Origin: an uncultured Actinomycetes bacterium
Lineage (GTDB): Bacteria; Actinomycetota; Thermoleophilia; Solirubrobacterales; 70-9
Direction: 5' to 3'
Assembly (NCBI GenBank): GCA_946479725.1
Contig: CAMLHB010000016.1
Location: 1-23,288 of the forward strand
DNA: 23,288 nt
Below are positions 1 to 7,477 of this stretch, one piece after another (within the stretch, counting starts at the first letter, position 1; each line of letters begins with the position of its first letter). The notes beneath the pieces were generated by a model. That model had not been told where the DNA came from, ran no database searches, and saw only the letters and a list, made by a program, of their open reading frames with translations. Both the position numbers and the translations under genes were made by a program.

Positions 1-746
1 CCGTCCTCGCAGGCGCCGAAGCCGGCGATCTCCAGGCACGCGCCTGGATGAGCGGCGCGCACGAGCGGCCAGGCGGCGAGCAGGAGGTCGACCCCCTTGG
101 AGACGATCAGCTTGCCAACGAAGGCGACCAGCGGCTCGCGCTCGCCGCCGGGCCGGAACTCCTCGACGTCGACCCCGGGGGGGCCGAGCCGGGTCTTCTC
201 CCGCAGCTCGGCCACGTCGGGCAGGGCGGCCCAGAGCGATTCCGCCGTGTGTGCCGAGCCGATCAGCACCCCGCGGGCCGCCTCCATCCCCTCCCGCGCA
301 TAGGGGAGGAAGCGCGGGTGCGGCTTCACGGTGTACTCGAGCGCCGAGCCGTGGATCTTGGCCGCGAAAGGTGCGACGCCGGCGCGAGCGAGGATCGCCG
401 GCCCCATCACCAGATGGTTGGCGAGGGCGAGGTCGATCCCGCCGGCGCGCTCGGCGACCTCCCTGACCGCGGCGACGTTGGCATCGAAGTAGCGATCGAG
501 CTCCGCCTCGCTCAGCTCGGGGAAGGTCTTCACCTCGAAGCCCTCGTAGGGGTCCTTGACGTAGACCGGCAGCAGACCGCCGATATCGGGATTGTGGATC
601 TGGACTCCCTCGATCCGGACCTCGCGGTCCTGGCAGAGCAGGTGCACCTCGTGGCCGAGACGGGCCAGTGCCCGCGCCAGATTGACGTTGTAGATGTTGC
701 TGCCAGTGCCCCGCAGCATGTAGCCGTGAAAGACGAGGACGCGCAT
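1..746 (-). CDS. Glycosyltransferase, GT4 (GT-B fold) family, N-terminal part; runs off the left edge
   Basis: The frame is open from an ATG at 746 down to base 1, giving 248 codons with no stop, so the C-terminus lies outside the window. The product begins MRVLVFHGYMLRGTGSNIYN, which is the first beta strand and glycine-rich loop of a GT-B Rossmann domain (GTGSN at about residues 13-17). A segment near residue 207, AFVGKLIVSKGVDLLL, is the typical opening of the second, nucleotide-sugar binding domain of family 4 transferases. Such enzymes move a sugar from a nucleotide donor to a lipid, sugar or small-molecule acceptor in the cytoplasm; the acceptor cannot be told from this part. No Shine-Dalgarno is visible. 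An AT-rich block at 761-768 may serve as its -10 and is shared with the divergent gene. Family assignment is firm; specificity is unknown. Confidence 0.85.
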   Translation of the reverse strand, partial: MRVLVFHGYMLRGTGSNIYNVNLARALARLGHEVHLLCQDREVRIEGVQIHNPDIGGLLPVYVKDPYEGFEVKTFPELSEAELDRYFDANVAAVREVAERAGGIDLALANHLVMGPAILARAGVAPFAAKIHGSALEYTVKPHPRFLPYAREGMEAARGVLIGSAHTAESLWAALPDVAELREKTRLGPPGVDVEEFRPGGEREPLVAFVGKLIVSKGVDLLLAAWPLVRAAHPGACLEIAGFGACED

Positions 747-760
747 CTGAGCCGCGCAAG

Positions 761-770
761 TTAATAGTGT
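761..770. promoter_or_regulatory. Shared AT-rich -10 block between divergent genes
   Basis: Only 32 bases separate the starts of the glycosyltransferase (746, minus) and the zinc-ribbon mini-protein (779, plus). The sole AT-rich stretch is TTAATAGTGT. On the plus strand TAGTGT (765-770) lies 8 bases before the ATG. On the minus strand TATTAA lies 14 bases before its ATG. No convincing -35 is seen for either direction. This is inferred from spacing only. Confidence 0.35.
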
Positions 771-778
771 TCCCGGCG

Positions 779-1042
779 ATGAACGAGAAGCAGCTCTACC
801 GCATGCGCGCCGCGGCCTCTGGTCGCGAGGCCCTCGCCCACGCCGAGCCGGGATCGGTCTACGTCGACCGCGAGACCGGAGAGGAGATGTCCCCGGTGGC
901 CAAGGTCCTGCCGCTGGCGCCGTCTGCCTCCTCCCTCCCCCGCAGCCCCGAGAACCTCCGCGCCTGTCGCCGCTGCGACCAGCTGATCGGGCTGGACGTT
1001 TCTGACTGCCCCTACTGCGGCCTGCGGCAGGAAGCCCTCTAG
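779..1042 (+). CDS. Zinc-ribbon mini-protein of unknown function
   Basis: This encodes an 87-residue protein. I chose the ATG at 779 over an in-frame GTG at 767 because the TAGTGT hexamer (765-770) would put the transcript start at or near 779, and the GTG lies inside that hexamer. The C-terminal third carries two CXXC knuckles about 12 residues apart (CRRC and CPYC), a treble-clef or zinc-ribbon layout likely to bind one Zn2+. The N-terminal two thirds is Ala/Pro/Ser rich with no recognised domain. There is no signal peptide or membrane segment. Its stop codon shares the palindrome CTAG with the stop of the convergent gene. I do not recognise the family; a small nucleic-acid or protein-binding adaptor is one possibility. 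Confidence 0.7.
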   Translation: MNEKQLYRMRAAASGREALAHAEPGSVYVDRETGEEMSPVAKVLPLAPSASSLPRSPENLRACRRCDQLIGLDVSDCPYCGLRQEAL

Positions 1043-1800
1043 GGCTTCTTCACCAGGGTCGCGGTGTAGAGCAACCGCGCGTTCGAGTAGTAGCAGCCGT
1101 AGGTCTTGGTCTTGCCGACGCCCTGTTGGGGATGGCCGCTCTGGACGTCTTCCCTCGAGATGCAGTGTTCGGGTAGGCGGCTGCCGCGCCAGGTGTTTTC
1201 GCCGGAGAGGTTGAGGGCAAACATCGGCGCCCAGGTCGGGACGGTCAGCGCCACGACCTGGCCCTTGAGGACGGTGAGCGGGTGGTCGAGGGCGAAGATC
1301 GGGGTGCTGCCGAAGTAGGGGTTGAGGACCTCGATCGGGCTCTGGCGCACCAGTTTGTACTGCGGCGGTTTCGAGCCTTCGACCGGTCGCAGGACGCCGA
1401 TCCGGGCCTCGGAGGGGGCGCCGAAGAAGTCGTTGAAGAAGCCCGTCTCGTCGGTGGTCGTTTTCGTCTCCACCGTCGAAGGCTTGGAGAGGGTGATCGA
1501 CCAGGCGATGATCTTGCCTTCGAACGGAGCCTCGAAAGGACGAGCGACCCCGTCGGCGATCGACTGGAAGCCGGTGACGTGTCCCTCGACCCGGCATTCG
1601 CTTTCCGGCACGCCGTTGACCACTTTCCCCGGGCAGGAGGCCGGCGGCGTTTCCGGCGTCTGGCCGAGGACGACGACCCGCAGCGGCGCCGAATCGGCCT
1701 GGCGCGGGATCGCGATCGCGACCAGCGCCGCCAGCAGCACAGCAGCGGCGATCAGCGCGGGGAGGCGCCGGGAATCGGTCTTGGTCTCTGCATGGGTCAT
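1039..1800 (-). CDS. Secreted or membrane-anchored protein of unknown function
   Basis: The product is 253 residues from the ATG at 1800; a GTG at 1815 would add five residues. A charged N-terminus is followed by a hydrophobic segment (about residues 14-31) and then ADSAP, so it is either a cleaved signal peptide or a single N-terminal anchor. The exported part has four cysteines (SCPG, SECR, EHCI, YGCYY), enough for two disulphides, and beta-rich stretches such as TVPTWAPMFALN. No catalytic motif is visible. It resembles an unnamed family of extracytoplasmic proteins that I associate with Solirubrobacterales, but I cannot name a domain. The gene is convergent with the zinc-ribbon gene, their ends overlapping by 4 bases, and divergent from the amidase cluster. 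Confidence 0.75.
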   Translation of the reverse strand: MTHAETKTDSRRLPALIAAAVLLAALVAIAIPRQADSAPLRVVVLGQTPETPPASCPGKVVNGVPESECRVEGHVTGFQSIADGVARPFEAPFEGKIIAWSITLSKPSTVETKTTTDETGFFNDFFGAPSEARIGVLRPVEGSKPPQYKLVRQSPIEVLNPYFGSTPIFALDHPLTVLKGQVVALTVPTWAPMFALNLSGENTWRGSRLPEHCISREDVQSGHPQQGVGKTKTYGCYYSNARLLYTATLVKKP

Positions 1801-1921
1801 CGCTGAGGCAAACACCGGGCCCGTGGCCCAGTTGCGGCGCCAATTTTGCCGTCCGGGGCGGCTGGATGCGCCGTTACCGGGGCATTTGCACGATCCCGGT
1901 CAACCCGATGACCCTCCCAGA

Positions 1922-1927
1922 TAGGGT
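1922..1927 (+). promoter_or_regulatory. Putative -10 (TAGGGT) of the amidase/ABC/GH63 cluster
   Basis: TAGGGT fits the TAnnnT consensus of the actinobacterial housekeeping sigma factor and lies 10 bases before the ATG at 1938. It supports that start over in-frame ATGs at 1866 and 1908. No good -35 is seen at the usual distance. Confidence 0.35.
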
Positions 1928-1937
1928 TCGACGCGAG

Positions 1938-2141
1938 ATGGAGGTCTCGGACAACAGCAGCGAGTTCATCGCCGTCGGTCTCGCCGCCTACGGGATCGAG
2001 GCCGACGAGATCGAGCTGGCGGTGATCGGCGCCGCCCACCAGACCTTCTGGCCCCCGATCCTCGAGCTGCTGCAGGTGGACACCAGCCAGGCCCCGAGCG
2101 AGCCTGCTCCCGACCTCTCGCAGGCGCCGCCGAGCCGATGA
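1938..2141 (+). CDS. AtzG-like (DUF4089-type) small subunit of the downstream amidase
   Basis: From the ATG at 1938 this gives a 67-residue acidic, mostly helical protein; ATGs at 1866 and 1908 would lengthen it with a stretch lacking family character. Its layout is a first helix ending in AAYGIEADEIE, a second helix with the LAVIGAAHQTFWPPILELL pattern, then a Pro-rich tail (SEPAPDLSQAPP). This matches the small AtzG subunit that partners the amidase-signature enzyme AtzE (1-carboxybiuret hydrolase) and is related in role to GatC. The ORF ends in an ATGA overlap with the amidase, as expected for translational coupling of two subunits. The assignment rests on size, pattern and context; sequence identity to AtzG is evidently low, so the family call is moderate. 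Confidence 0.6.
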   Translation: MEVSDNSSEFIAVGLAAYGIEADEIELAVIGAAHQTFWPPILELLQVDTSQAPSEPAPDLSQAPPSR

Positions 2142-3511
2142 GCGAGGCGCTCGACCTGACCCTGCGGGAGCAGGCGGCGGCGATCGCCCGCGGCGAGGTG
2201 GACGCCGCCGAGCTGCTCGAGGCCTGCCTGGCGCGGATCGAGGAGCGGAACCCGGCGCTGAACGCAGTCGTCGAGACCTTTCCGGAGCGCTCCCGGGAGA
2301 TGCTCGCCGCGGCGCCGGCGGGGCCGCTGCGCGGCGTCCCGGTCGTGATCAAGGACGAGTGGCCGCTGCCCTGGCGGGCGCAGCGGTTCGGCGCGGCGGA
2401 GATGCTGGCGCCGGCGGAGCCGGGCGAGTCCGCCCCCTACCGGGCCCTCCGCAATGCCGGCGCGGTGATCGTCGGCGTCGGCAACATGCACGAGCTGGGC
2501 GCCAGCAGCACCGGCAACATCTCCGTCTACGGCCCCGCCCGCAATCCCTGGAACCAGGAGCGCTGCCCGGGCGGCTCCTCCAGCGGCCCGGCGGCAGCCG
2601 TCGCCGCCCGCCTGGTGACCGGTGCGGTCGGCGCCGACGGGGTCGGCTCGATCCGCTACCCCGCCGCCTACTGCGGCCTCACCGGCCTGAAGCCGACCTT
2701 CGGGCGCTCGGCGATGGCCGGGCACCACATGGCAGGGATCTCGACCACGATCGTCTCAGGCGCCCTCTGCGCTGACGCCGCCGACTGCCGCCTGCTCGAC
2801 TCGGTCCTCTTCGGCGAAGAACTGCGGGCGGGGACACCCGAGGGGCTGCGGATCGGCGTCATCCGCGGCGAGGTCTCCGAGGACGTGGCGCCGGGGGTGC
2901 GCGAGGGCTGCGAGGCGGCGATCGAGGACCTGCGCACAGAGACCGGCGGCGAGGTGCGGGAGATCGAGCTGCCCGAACTGGCGGCGGCAACCCTGGCGAC
3001 GGTTCTTATCGCCAACAGCGAGAGCCTCGGCGGCGTCACCCCCGAACGGCTCAACGACCTCGACCCGGAGCTGAGCCCGATCGCCCGCGGCCTGCTTAAG
3101 TACCGGGTGCTGCTGCCGGCGATCGCGACGGTCAAGTCCCAGCAGCTGCGGACGATCGCCCGCCACACCCTCGCCAGGCTCTTCGAGCAGGTCGACGTGA
3201 TCGCCTGGCCGACGGTGCCGGCGGTGGCGCCGCCGCTGGAGGCGCCGCTGGTCGAGCTGCCGAGCGGCACCCTCACCGCCGACGAAGCCAACGTCCGCGG
3301 CGGCGCCCTCGCCAACCTCACCGGGATCCCCGCGATCAGCGTCCCGGTCGGCTCCTCCGAGGGGCTGCCGATCGGCCTGCAGCTGCAGGCTGCCTGGGGG
3401 CGCGACGAGCTGCTCCTCGCCGCCGCCGAGGCGCTCGAGCGCGCCAACGCCCGCCGCTGGGTCGAGGCGGTGCCGCCGTCCGCTCGCGGCGCCGAGCCGC
3501 TGGAGGCCTGA
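2138..3511 (+). CDS. Amidase-signature family hydrolase (AtzE/GatA-like)
   Basis: This 457-residue protein is a standard length for the amidase signature family. The Ser-cisSer-Lys triad can be read directly: Lys72 in VVIKDEW, the cis-Ser at 147 in GGSSSG, and the nucleophile Ser171 in GVGSIRYPA. The usual 24-residue spacing between the two serines is kept. The loop before the nucleophile reads GADGVGS where most members have GTDTGGS, so substrate choice may differ. The C-terminal part (LTGIPAISVPVG, LPIGLQLQA) is also typical. The enzyme would hydrolyse a carboxamide in the cytoplasm. The AtzG-like partner suggests a carboxybiuret, urea-carboxylate or related substrate rather than Glu-tRNA(Gln), and no gatB lies nearby. 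The ABC ATPase starts 2 bases after its stop. Confidence 0.93.
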   Translation: MSEALDLTLREQAAAIARGEVDAAELLEACLARIEERNPALNAVVETFPERSREMLAAAPAGPLRGVPVVIKDEWPLPWRAQRFGAAEMLAPAEPGESAPYRALRNAGAVIVGVGNMHELGASSTGNISVYGPARNPWNQERCPGGSSSGPAAAVAARLVTGAVGADGVGSIRYPAAYCGLTGLKPTFGRSAMAGHHMAGISTTIVSGALCADAADCRLLDSVLFGEELRAGTPEGLRIGVIRGEVSEDVAPGVREGCEAAIEDLRTETGGEVREIELPELAAATLATVLIANSESLGGVTPERLNDLDPELSPIARGLLKYRVLLPAIATVKSQQLRTIARHTLARLFEQVDVIAWPTVPAVAPPLEAPLVELPSGTLTADEANVRGGALANLTGIPAISVPVGSSEGLPIGLQLQAAWGRDELLLAAAEALERANARRWVEAVPPSARGAEPLEA

Positions 3512-3513
3512 GC

Positions 3514-4485
3514 GTGCCGGCGATCGCGGTGCAGGGGCTGGAACGCACCTTCGGCGAGGTACGGGCCGTCCAGGGGATCGACCTGGCGGTCGAGGAGGGT
3601 GAGATCTACGGCTTCCTCGGGCCGAACGGCGCCGGCAAGACGACGACGGTGCGGATGTTGACGACGCTGCTGCTGCCGAGCGGCGGTAGCGCCAGCGTCG
3701 CCGGTTACGACGTGGTCGCCGAAGCGCGCCGGGTGCGCGGCTCGATCGGGGTCGCCCTGCAGGAAGCGGCGCTCGACCCGCTGATGACCGGGCGGGAGCT
3801 GATCCGCCTGCAGGCGACTCTGCAGGGGCTGCCCCCGGCGGCGGGGCGCGAGCGCGCCGACGCGCTGCTGGAGCGGGTCGGCCTCGACGAAGCCGCCGAT
3901 CGCCGGGTCGGCGGCTACTCGGGCGGAATGCAGCGCCGGCTCGACCTCGCCGCGGCGCTGGTCCACGAACCGCGCGTCCTCTTCCTCGACGAGCCGACCA
4001 CCGGCCTGGATCCCGTCAGCCGCAAGACGATCTGGGAGGAGGTGAGGGCGCTGAACGAAGACGGCACCACCGTCTTCCTCACCACCCAGTACCTGGAGGA
4101 GGCCGACCAGCTGGCCGACAACGTCGGGATCATCGACAGCGGCCGCATCGTCGCCGAGGGCACGCCGGAATCGCTGAAGGGCGAGGTCGGCAACCCCCAC
4201 GTCGAGCTGCTGGTCGGCGAGGGCGCGGTGCCGGAGGCCGAGCGGGTCTGCGCCGGGCTGGGCAAGCTGCTGCCGCCGAAGGACGGTAAGCGGGTCTTGG
4301 TCGAGGTCGAGCGGGGAGCCGCCGACATCCCCCGCGTCGTCCGCGCCCTCGACGAAGCCGGGATCGCGGTCGAGTCGCTGGAGCTGGTGCGACCGACCCT
4401 CGACGACGTCTTCGTCGCCAAGACCGGTCACCACCTCGAAAAGGAGGAGGGCAGGGACGCCGACGAGGAGTTGGCGCCGGCGTGA
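3514..4485 (+). CDS. ABC transporter ATP-binding protein, DrrA type
   Basis: A 323-residue protein with a GTG start 2 bases after the amidase stop. It has Walker A GPNGAGKTT (36-44), Q-loop Gln83, signature YSGGMQRR (135-142), Walker B VLFLDE (155-160) and the D-loop TGLD. The usual switch histidine is replaced by Gln192 in TTQYLEEADQL, which is normal for the DrrA/daunorubicin-resistance group. The C-terminal 100 residues form the accessory domain of this group (VRPTLDDVFVAKTG near the end). It would power export or flipping of a hydrophobic or glycosylated compound with the two permeases that follow. Its last codon and stop overlap the next gene (GTGA). Confidence 0.95.
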   Translation: MPAIAVQGLERTFGEVRAVQGIDLAVEEGEIYGFLGPNGAGKTTTVRMLTTLLLPSGGSASVAGYDVVAEARRVRGSIGVALQEAALDPLMTGRELIRLQATLQGLPPAAGRERADALLERVGLDEAADRRVGGYSGGMQRRLDLAAALVHEPRVLFLDEPTTGLDPVSRKTIWEEVRALNEDGTTVFLTTQYLEEADQLADNVGIIDSGRIVAEGTPESLKGEVGNPHVELLVGEGAVPEAERVCAGLGKLLPPKDGKRVLVEVERGAADIPRVVRALDEAGIAVESLELVRPTLDDVFVAKTGHHLEKEEGRDADEELAPA

Positions 4486-5267
4486 GCGACCTGGCGACGA
4501 GCGCGCGGGTCGTGCGGGCGCTCGGGGCCCGCTCGATCCGCCAGACCTTCCGCCGGCCGCAGCTGATCAGCCCGATCGTCGTCTTCCCCACCCTGCTGCT
4601 GGCGGTCCAGACCGGCGGTGCCGGCGCCGGGATCGAACTGCCTGGCTTCCCCCCGGTCCAGAGCTTCCTCCAGTTCATGCTCGCCGGCTCGATGATGCAG
4701 TCGATGATGCTGGCCGGCAACAGCGGCGGCATCGCCTTCGCGGTGGACATCGAGATGGGCTTCACCGACCGCCTCTTCGCGGCGCCGATCCCGCGCTTCG
4801 CGATCGTCCTCGGCCGCCTCGCCGGGACCGCCGCGCTCGGGCTCTTCGCGGCGATCTGGTTCCTCGCGATCGGGCTGATCTTCGGGGCCGAAATCGCCGG
4901 CGGCGTGCCCGGCGCGCTGCTGGCGATCGCCCTGACCACCGCGGCGGCGATGGCGGTCGGCGGCATCGGCGCCGCGATCGCCCTGCGCAGCGGCAGCGCC
5001 AGCGTCGTCCAGGGCCTCTTCCCGCTCGTCCTCGTCGTCCTCTTCCTCTCCTCGGCCTTCTTCCCGCAGGAGCTGATGATCGAGCCGGCGAAGACGATCG
5101 CCGAGTACAACCCGCTCAGCTTCATCGTCGAAGGGGTGCGGGGGCCGATCATCTCCGGGATCGACGCGACCCGGACCTTGGAGGCGGTGGTGGCGATCGC
5201 CGGCATCGTCGTCCTCGGGCTGGTGTTGAGCGCCCGCGCCCTCCGCCACCGGCTGCGGGTGGGCTGA
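4482..5267 (+). CDS. ABC-2 type permease, DrrB-like, first of two
   Basis: A 261-residue integral membrane protein starting at a GTG that overlaps the ATPase stop by 4 bases. After a soluble N-terminus (ALGARSIRQTFRRPQ) come about six hydrophobic segments: roughly residues 30-42, 60-80, 103-128, 132-160, 165-190 and 228-252. FPQELMIEPAKTIAEYNPLSFIVEGVR is the conserved loop before the last helix of ABC-2 permeases, with the NPLS element. It would form half of a heterodimeric exporter channel with the next gene. The start of the next gene overlaps its stop (TGATG). Confidence 0.92.
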   Translation: MSDLATSARVVRALGARSIRQTFRRPQLISPIVVFPTLLLAVQTGGAGAGIELPGFPPVQSFLQFMLAGSMMQSMMLAGNSGGIAFAVDIEMGFTDRLFAAPIPRFAIVLGRLAGTAALGLFAAIWFLAIGLIFGAEIAGGVPGALLAIALTTAAAMAVGGIGAAIALRSGSASVVQGLFPLVLVVLFLSSAFFPQELMIEPAKTIAEYNPLSFIVEGVRGPIISGIDATRTLEAVVAIAGIVVLGLVLSARALRHRLRVG

Positions 5268-6085
5268 TGGAGGCGACGACCGCCCCGCGGGCGCTGGAAA
5301 AAGCGCCGGTTTCGCCGGCCTGGCGGACCAACGTGGCGACGATCGCCGCCCTGATCGTGCGGGCGAAGAACGAGCTGGTGCGGGTGCCGGGGGCGGCGAT
5401 CCCAGGAGTGCTGGCGCCGACGATCTTCTTCCTCGGCCTCAACGGCGTCTTCGGCGGCCTGATCCACCTCAGCGGCTTCGACACCGACTCCTACGAGAGC
5501 TTCATCGTCCCGGTCAGCATGCTGCAGGGGGCGGGCTTCACCGGCGCCGCCGCCGGCGTCAACCTCGCCCGCGACTACGAGCAGGGCTGGGTCGACCGCC
5601 TGCTCGTCTCCCCCGCGCCGCGCTGGGTCCTGCTGACCGGCAACGTCCTCGCAGCCAGCCTCCGGGCCTTCATCCCCGCCACCTTCGTACTGGCGATCGC
5701 CTTCGCGATCGGCGCCCACTGGCCGGGCGTCGATGGGCTGGTCGTCTGCTACCTGATGGTCGCGGCGATGGCCGCCGTCGCCGCCTGCTGGGGCTCGATG
5801 CTGGCCCTTCACTACAAGAGCCAGTCGGCGGCACCGCTGATGCAGGCGGCGACGATGGGGCTGGTCCTGCTCACCCCCGCCTACGCGCCGCTGGAACTGC
5901 TGCAGCCCTGGCTGCAGACGGTCGCCGAAATCAACCCGGTCACCCACGTGATCGAAGCGGCGCGGCAGGGCTTCGTCGGCAGCGTCACCTGGAGCGACAC
6001 CTGGCCGGGCCTGCTGGCGCTCGCCGGTCTGCTGGTGGTGCTGGGCTCGCTGGCCCTGCGCGAGATGCGCCGCACCAATGCCTGA
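5267..6085 (+). CDS. ABC-2 type permease, DrrB-like, second of two
   Basis: A 272-residue integral membrane protein that starts at the ATG overlapping the previous stop codon by one base. It has the same plan as its neighbour: a cytoplasmic N-terminus, about six hydrophobic segments, and a loop WLQTVAEINPVTHVIEAAR before the last helix, the counterpart of the NPLSFIVE loop in the first permease. The two are therefore paralogous halves of one exporter. The substrate is not evident. The last 8 bases overlap the glycosidase gene. Confidence 0.92.
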   Translation: MEATTAPRALEKAPVSPAWRTNVATIAALIVRAKNELVRVPGAAIPGVLAPTIFFLGLNGVFGGLIHLSGFDTDSYESFIVPVSMLQGAGFTGAAAGVNLARDYEQGWVDRLLVSPAPRWVLLTGNVLAASLRAFIPATFVLAIAFAIGAHWPGVDGLVVCYLMVAAMAAVAACWGSMLALHYKSQSAAPLMQAATMGLVLLTPAYAPLELLQPWLQTVAEINPVTHVIEAARQGFVGSVTWSDTWPGLLALAGLLVVLGSLALREMRRTNA

Positions 6086-7244
6086 GGTCCTAACCGAGGC
6101 CGAGCGGGTGCTGCGCCAAAACTGGGTCGTCGGCCACAGAGGCGAGACCCCCTTCAGCTACACCGAGCCGAGCCCCGGCCGCTATCCCTGGCAGTGGTAC
6201 TGGGACTCCTGCTTCGCGGCGATCGTCTGGCGGCGGTTCGAGCCGGCGCGGGCGCGGCTGGAGCTGGAGAGCCTGCTGGCGGCGCAGCGGCCCGACGGGT
6301 TCGTCGGCCACACCATCTTCTGGCGCAGCCATGTCTCCGGCTCACGCCTTCTCTTCTACAACGTCCGCAACCGGCGGGCGCGGGAGACCGAGACGATCCA
6401 GCCGCCGCTGCTCGCCTGGGCCTGGCGGGTCGCCGTCGGCGACCCCAGCGAGGAGCCGCGGATCCTCCGCCACGTCGAGTGGCTGCGGCGCAATCGCGAC
6501 CTCGAGGGGGACGGGCTGCTCTGGATCGTCCAGCCCGACGAGTCCGGCCTCGACGCCTCGCCGAAGTTCGAAGAGGTCTGGGGATGGCGGGCGAACGGGC
6601 GGATCGGCTTCCCGCTGCTGGTCCACCGCAACCGCCGCTTCGACTGGAACGCGCGCCGGATCCGCGACGCCGGCCACCCCGTCCTCTGCGAGGTCCTCGT
6701 CAACACCCTCTGGTCGCTGTCGCTGCAGGCGCTGGGGCAGCCCTCGGCGACGCCGGCGCTGGTCGACCGGCTTTGGGACGAGCCACGCGGTCTCTTCCTC
6801 GACGAGGCGCAGCCCGGCGGGGTGCGACCGCAGGCGCTGACCTGGGCCTCGCTGGCGCCGCTGGCACTGCCCGACCTGCCGGAGGAGATCGGCCACCGCC
6901 TCGTTTCTGAGCACCTGCTGAACGAGCGCGAGTTCCTGACGCCGGTGGCGCCGCCCTCGGTGGCGGTCGGCGAGCGCGGCTACGAACCCGACGGCGGCCA
7001 CGGCCCGATCCGCCGCTACTGGCGCGGCCCCACCTGGATCAACTCCGCCTGGCTGGTCTGGCTCGGCCTGCGCCGGCTGGGATATATCGAGGAGGCGGAG
7101 CGCCTAGCCGCCGGCGTGATCGCCGCCGCCGCCCGCGAAGGCCTGCGCGAGTACTACGACCCGCGCAACGGCAAGGGCTTGGGAGCGCAGGACTTCGCCT
7201 GGTCGACCTTGGTGGCCGAGCTAGCGGATCCCAAACCGCTCTGA
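6078..7244 (+). CDS. GH63-type glycoside hydrolase, mannosylglycerate hydrolase-like
   Basis: A 388-residue cytoplasmic protein (no signal peptide) with the (alpha/alpha)6-barrel hallmarks of GH63 and trehalase-like enzymes: WQWYWDSCF (38-46), QPPLLAWAW (108-116), PDESGLDASP (153-162) with the likely acid Asp159, RYWRGPTWINSAWL (313-326), and REYYDPRNGKGLG (357-369) with the likely base Glu358. This is the single-domain form found in bacterial hydrolases of mannosylglycerate and glucosylglycerate, compatible solutes of several thermophiles and actinobacteria. Its start overlaps the permease by 8 bases, so it is made from the same transcript as an exporter and an amidase, an unusual setting. 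Another small alpha-glycoside could be the substrate. Family confidence is high; substrate confidence is low. Confidence 0.85.
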   Translation: MPEVLTEAERVLRQNWVVGHRGETPFSYTEPSPGRYPWQWYWDSCFAAIVWRRFEPARARLELESLLAAQRPDGFVGHTIFWRSHVSGSRLLFYNVRNRRARETETIQPPLLAWAWRVAVGDPSEEPRILRHVEWLRRNRDLEGDGLLWIVQPDESGLDASPKFEEVWGWRANGRIGFPLLVHRNRRFDWNARRIRDAGHPVLCEVLVNTLWSLSLQALGQPSATPALVDRLWDEPRGLFLDEAQPGGVRPQALTWASLAPLALPDLPEEIGHRLVSEHLLNEREFLTPVAPPSVAVGERGYEPDGGHGPIRRYWRGPTWINSAWLVWLGLRRLGYIEEAERLAAGVIAAAAREGLREYYDPRNGKGLGAQDFAWSTLVAELADPKPL

Positions 7245-7247
7245 AGG

Positions 7248-7263
7248 CCGCTATTTGTAGCGG
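7248..7263. terminator. Hairpin over the infA stop codon, between convergent genes
   Basis: CCGCTA-TTTG-TAGCGG is a perfect 6-bp stem with a 4-base loop. It contains the infA stop codon and lies 3 bases past the stop of the GH63 gene, so it is present in both transcripts. There is no U-run after it on either strand, so it may stabilise 3' ends rather than terminate. Confidence 0.35.
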
Positions 7264-7469
7264 TACGTGATGCGCCCACGATCCAAGTCGTACGGCGAGA
7301 GCTCGATCTTCACGCGGTCGCCGGGGAGGATGCGGATGTAGTGGCGGCGCATCTTTCCCGAGATGTGGCCGAGCACGTCATGCCCGTTGTCCAGTTTGAC
7401 CCGGAACATCGTGTTGGGGAGAGCCTCGGTGATCTCCCCCTCCATTTCGATCTTTTCCTCTTTGGCCAT
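7251..7469 (-). CDS. infA: Translation initiation factor IF-1
   Basis: A 72-residue protein, the usual length. The S1/OB-fold sequence is easily recognised: [19 protein letters not shown] at the start, [20 protein letters not shown] in the middle, ending in RGRITYRYK. It binds the 30S A site and helps IF-2 and IF-3 select the start codon. It normally sits with map, rpmJ, rpsM, rpsK and rpoA, but here it lies alone behind the CCA nucleotidyltransferase gene, 15 bases downstream of its stop. No Shine-Dalgarno is seen. TACGCT lies 8 bases before the ATG and abuts the cca stop codon, so the mRNA may be leaderless. Confidence 0.98.
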   Translation of the reverse strand: MAKEEKIEMEGEITEALPNTMFRVKLDNGHDVLGHISGKMRRHYIRILPGDRVKIELSPYDLDRGRITYRYK

Positions 7470-7477
7470 GCGCGCGG

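Noticed and set aside
2668..5947. Two long minus-strand open frames (588 and 605 codons) opposite the amidase and ABC genes
   Set aside because: They read as Arg/Pro/Ser-rich shadow sequence with no domain and lie entirely antisense to well-supported genes.
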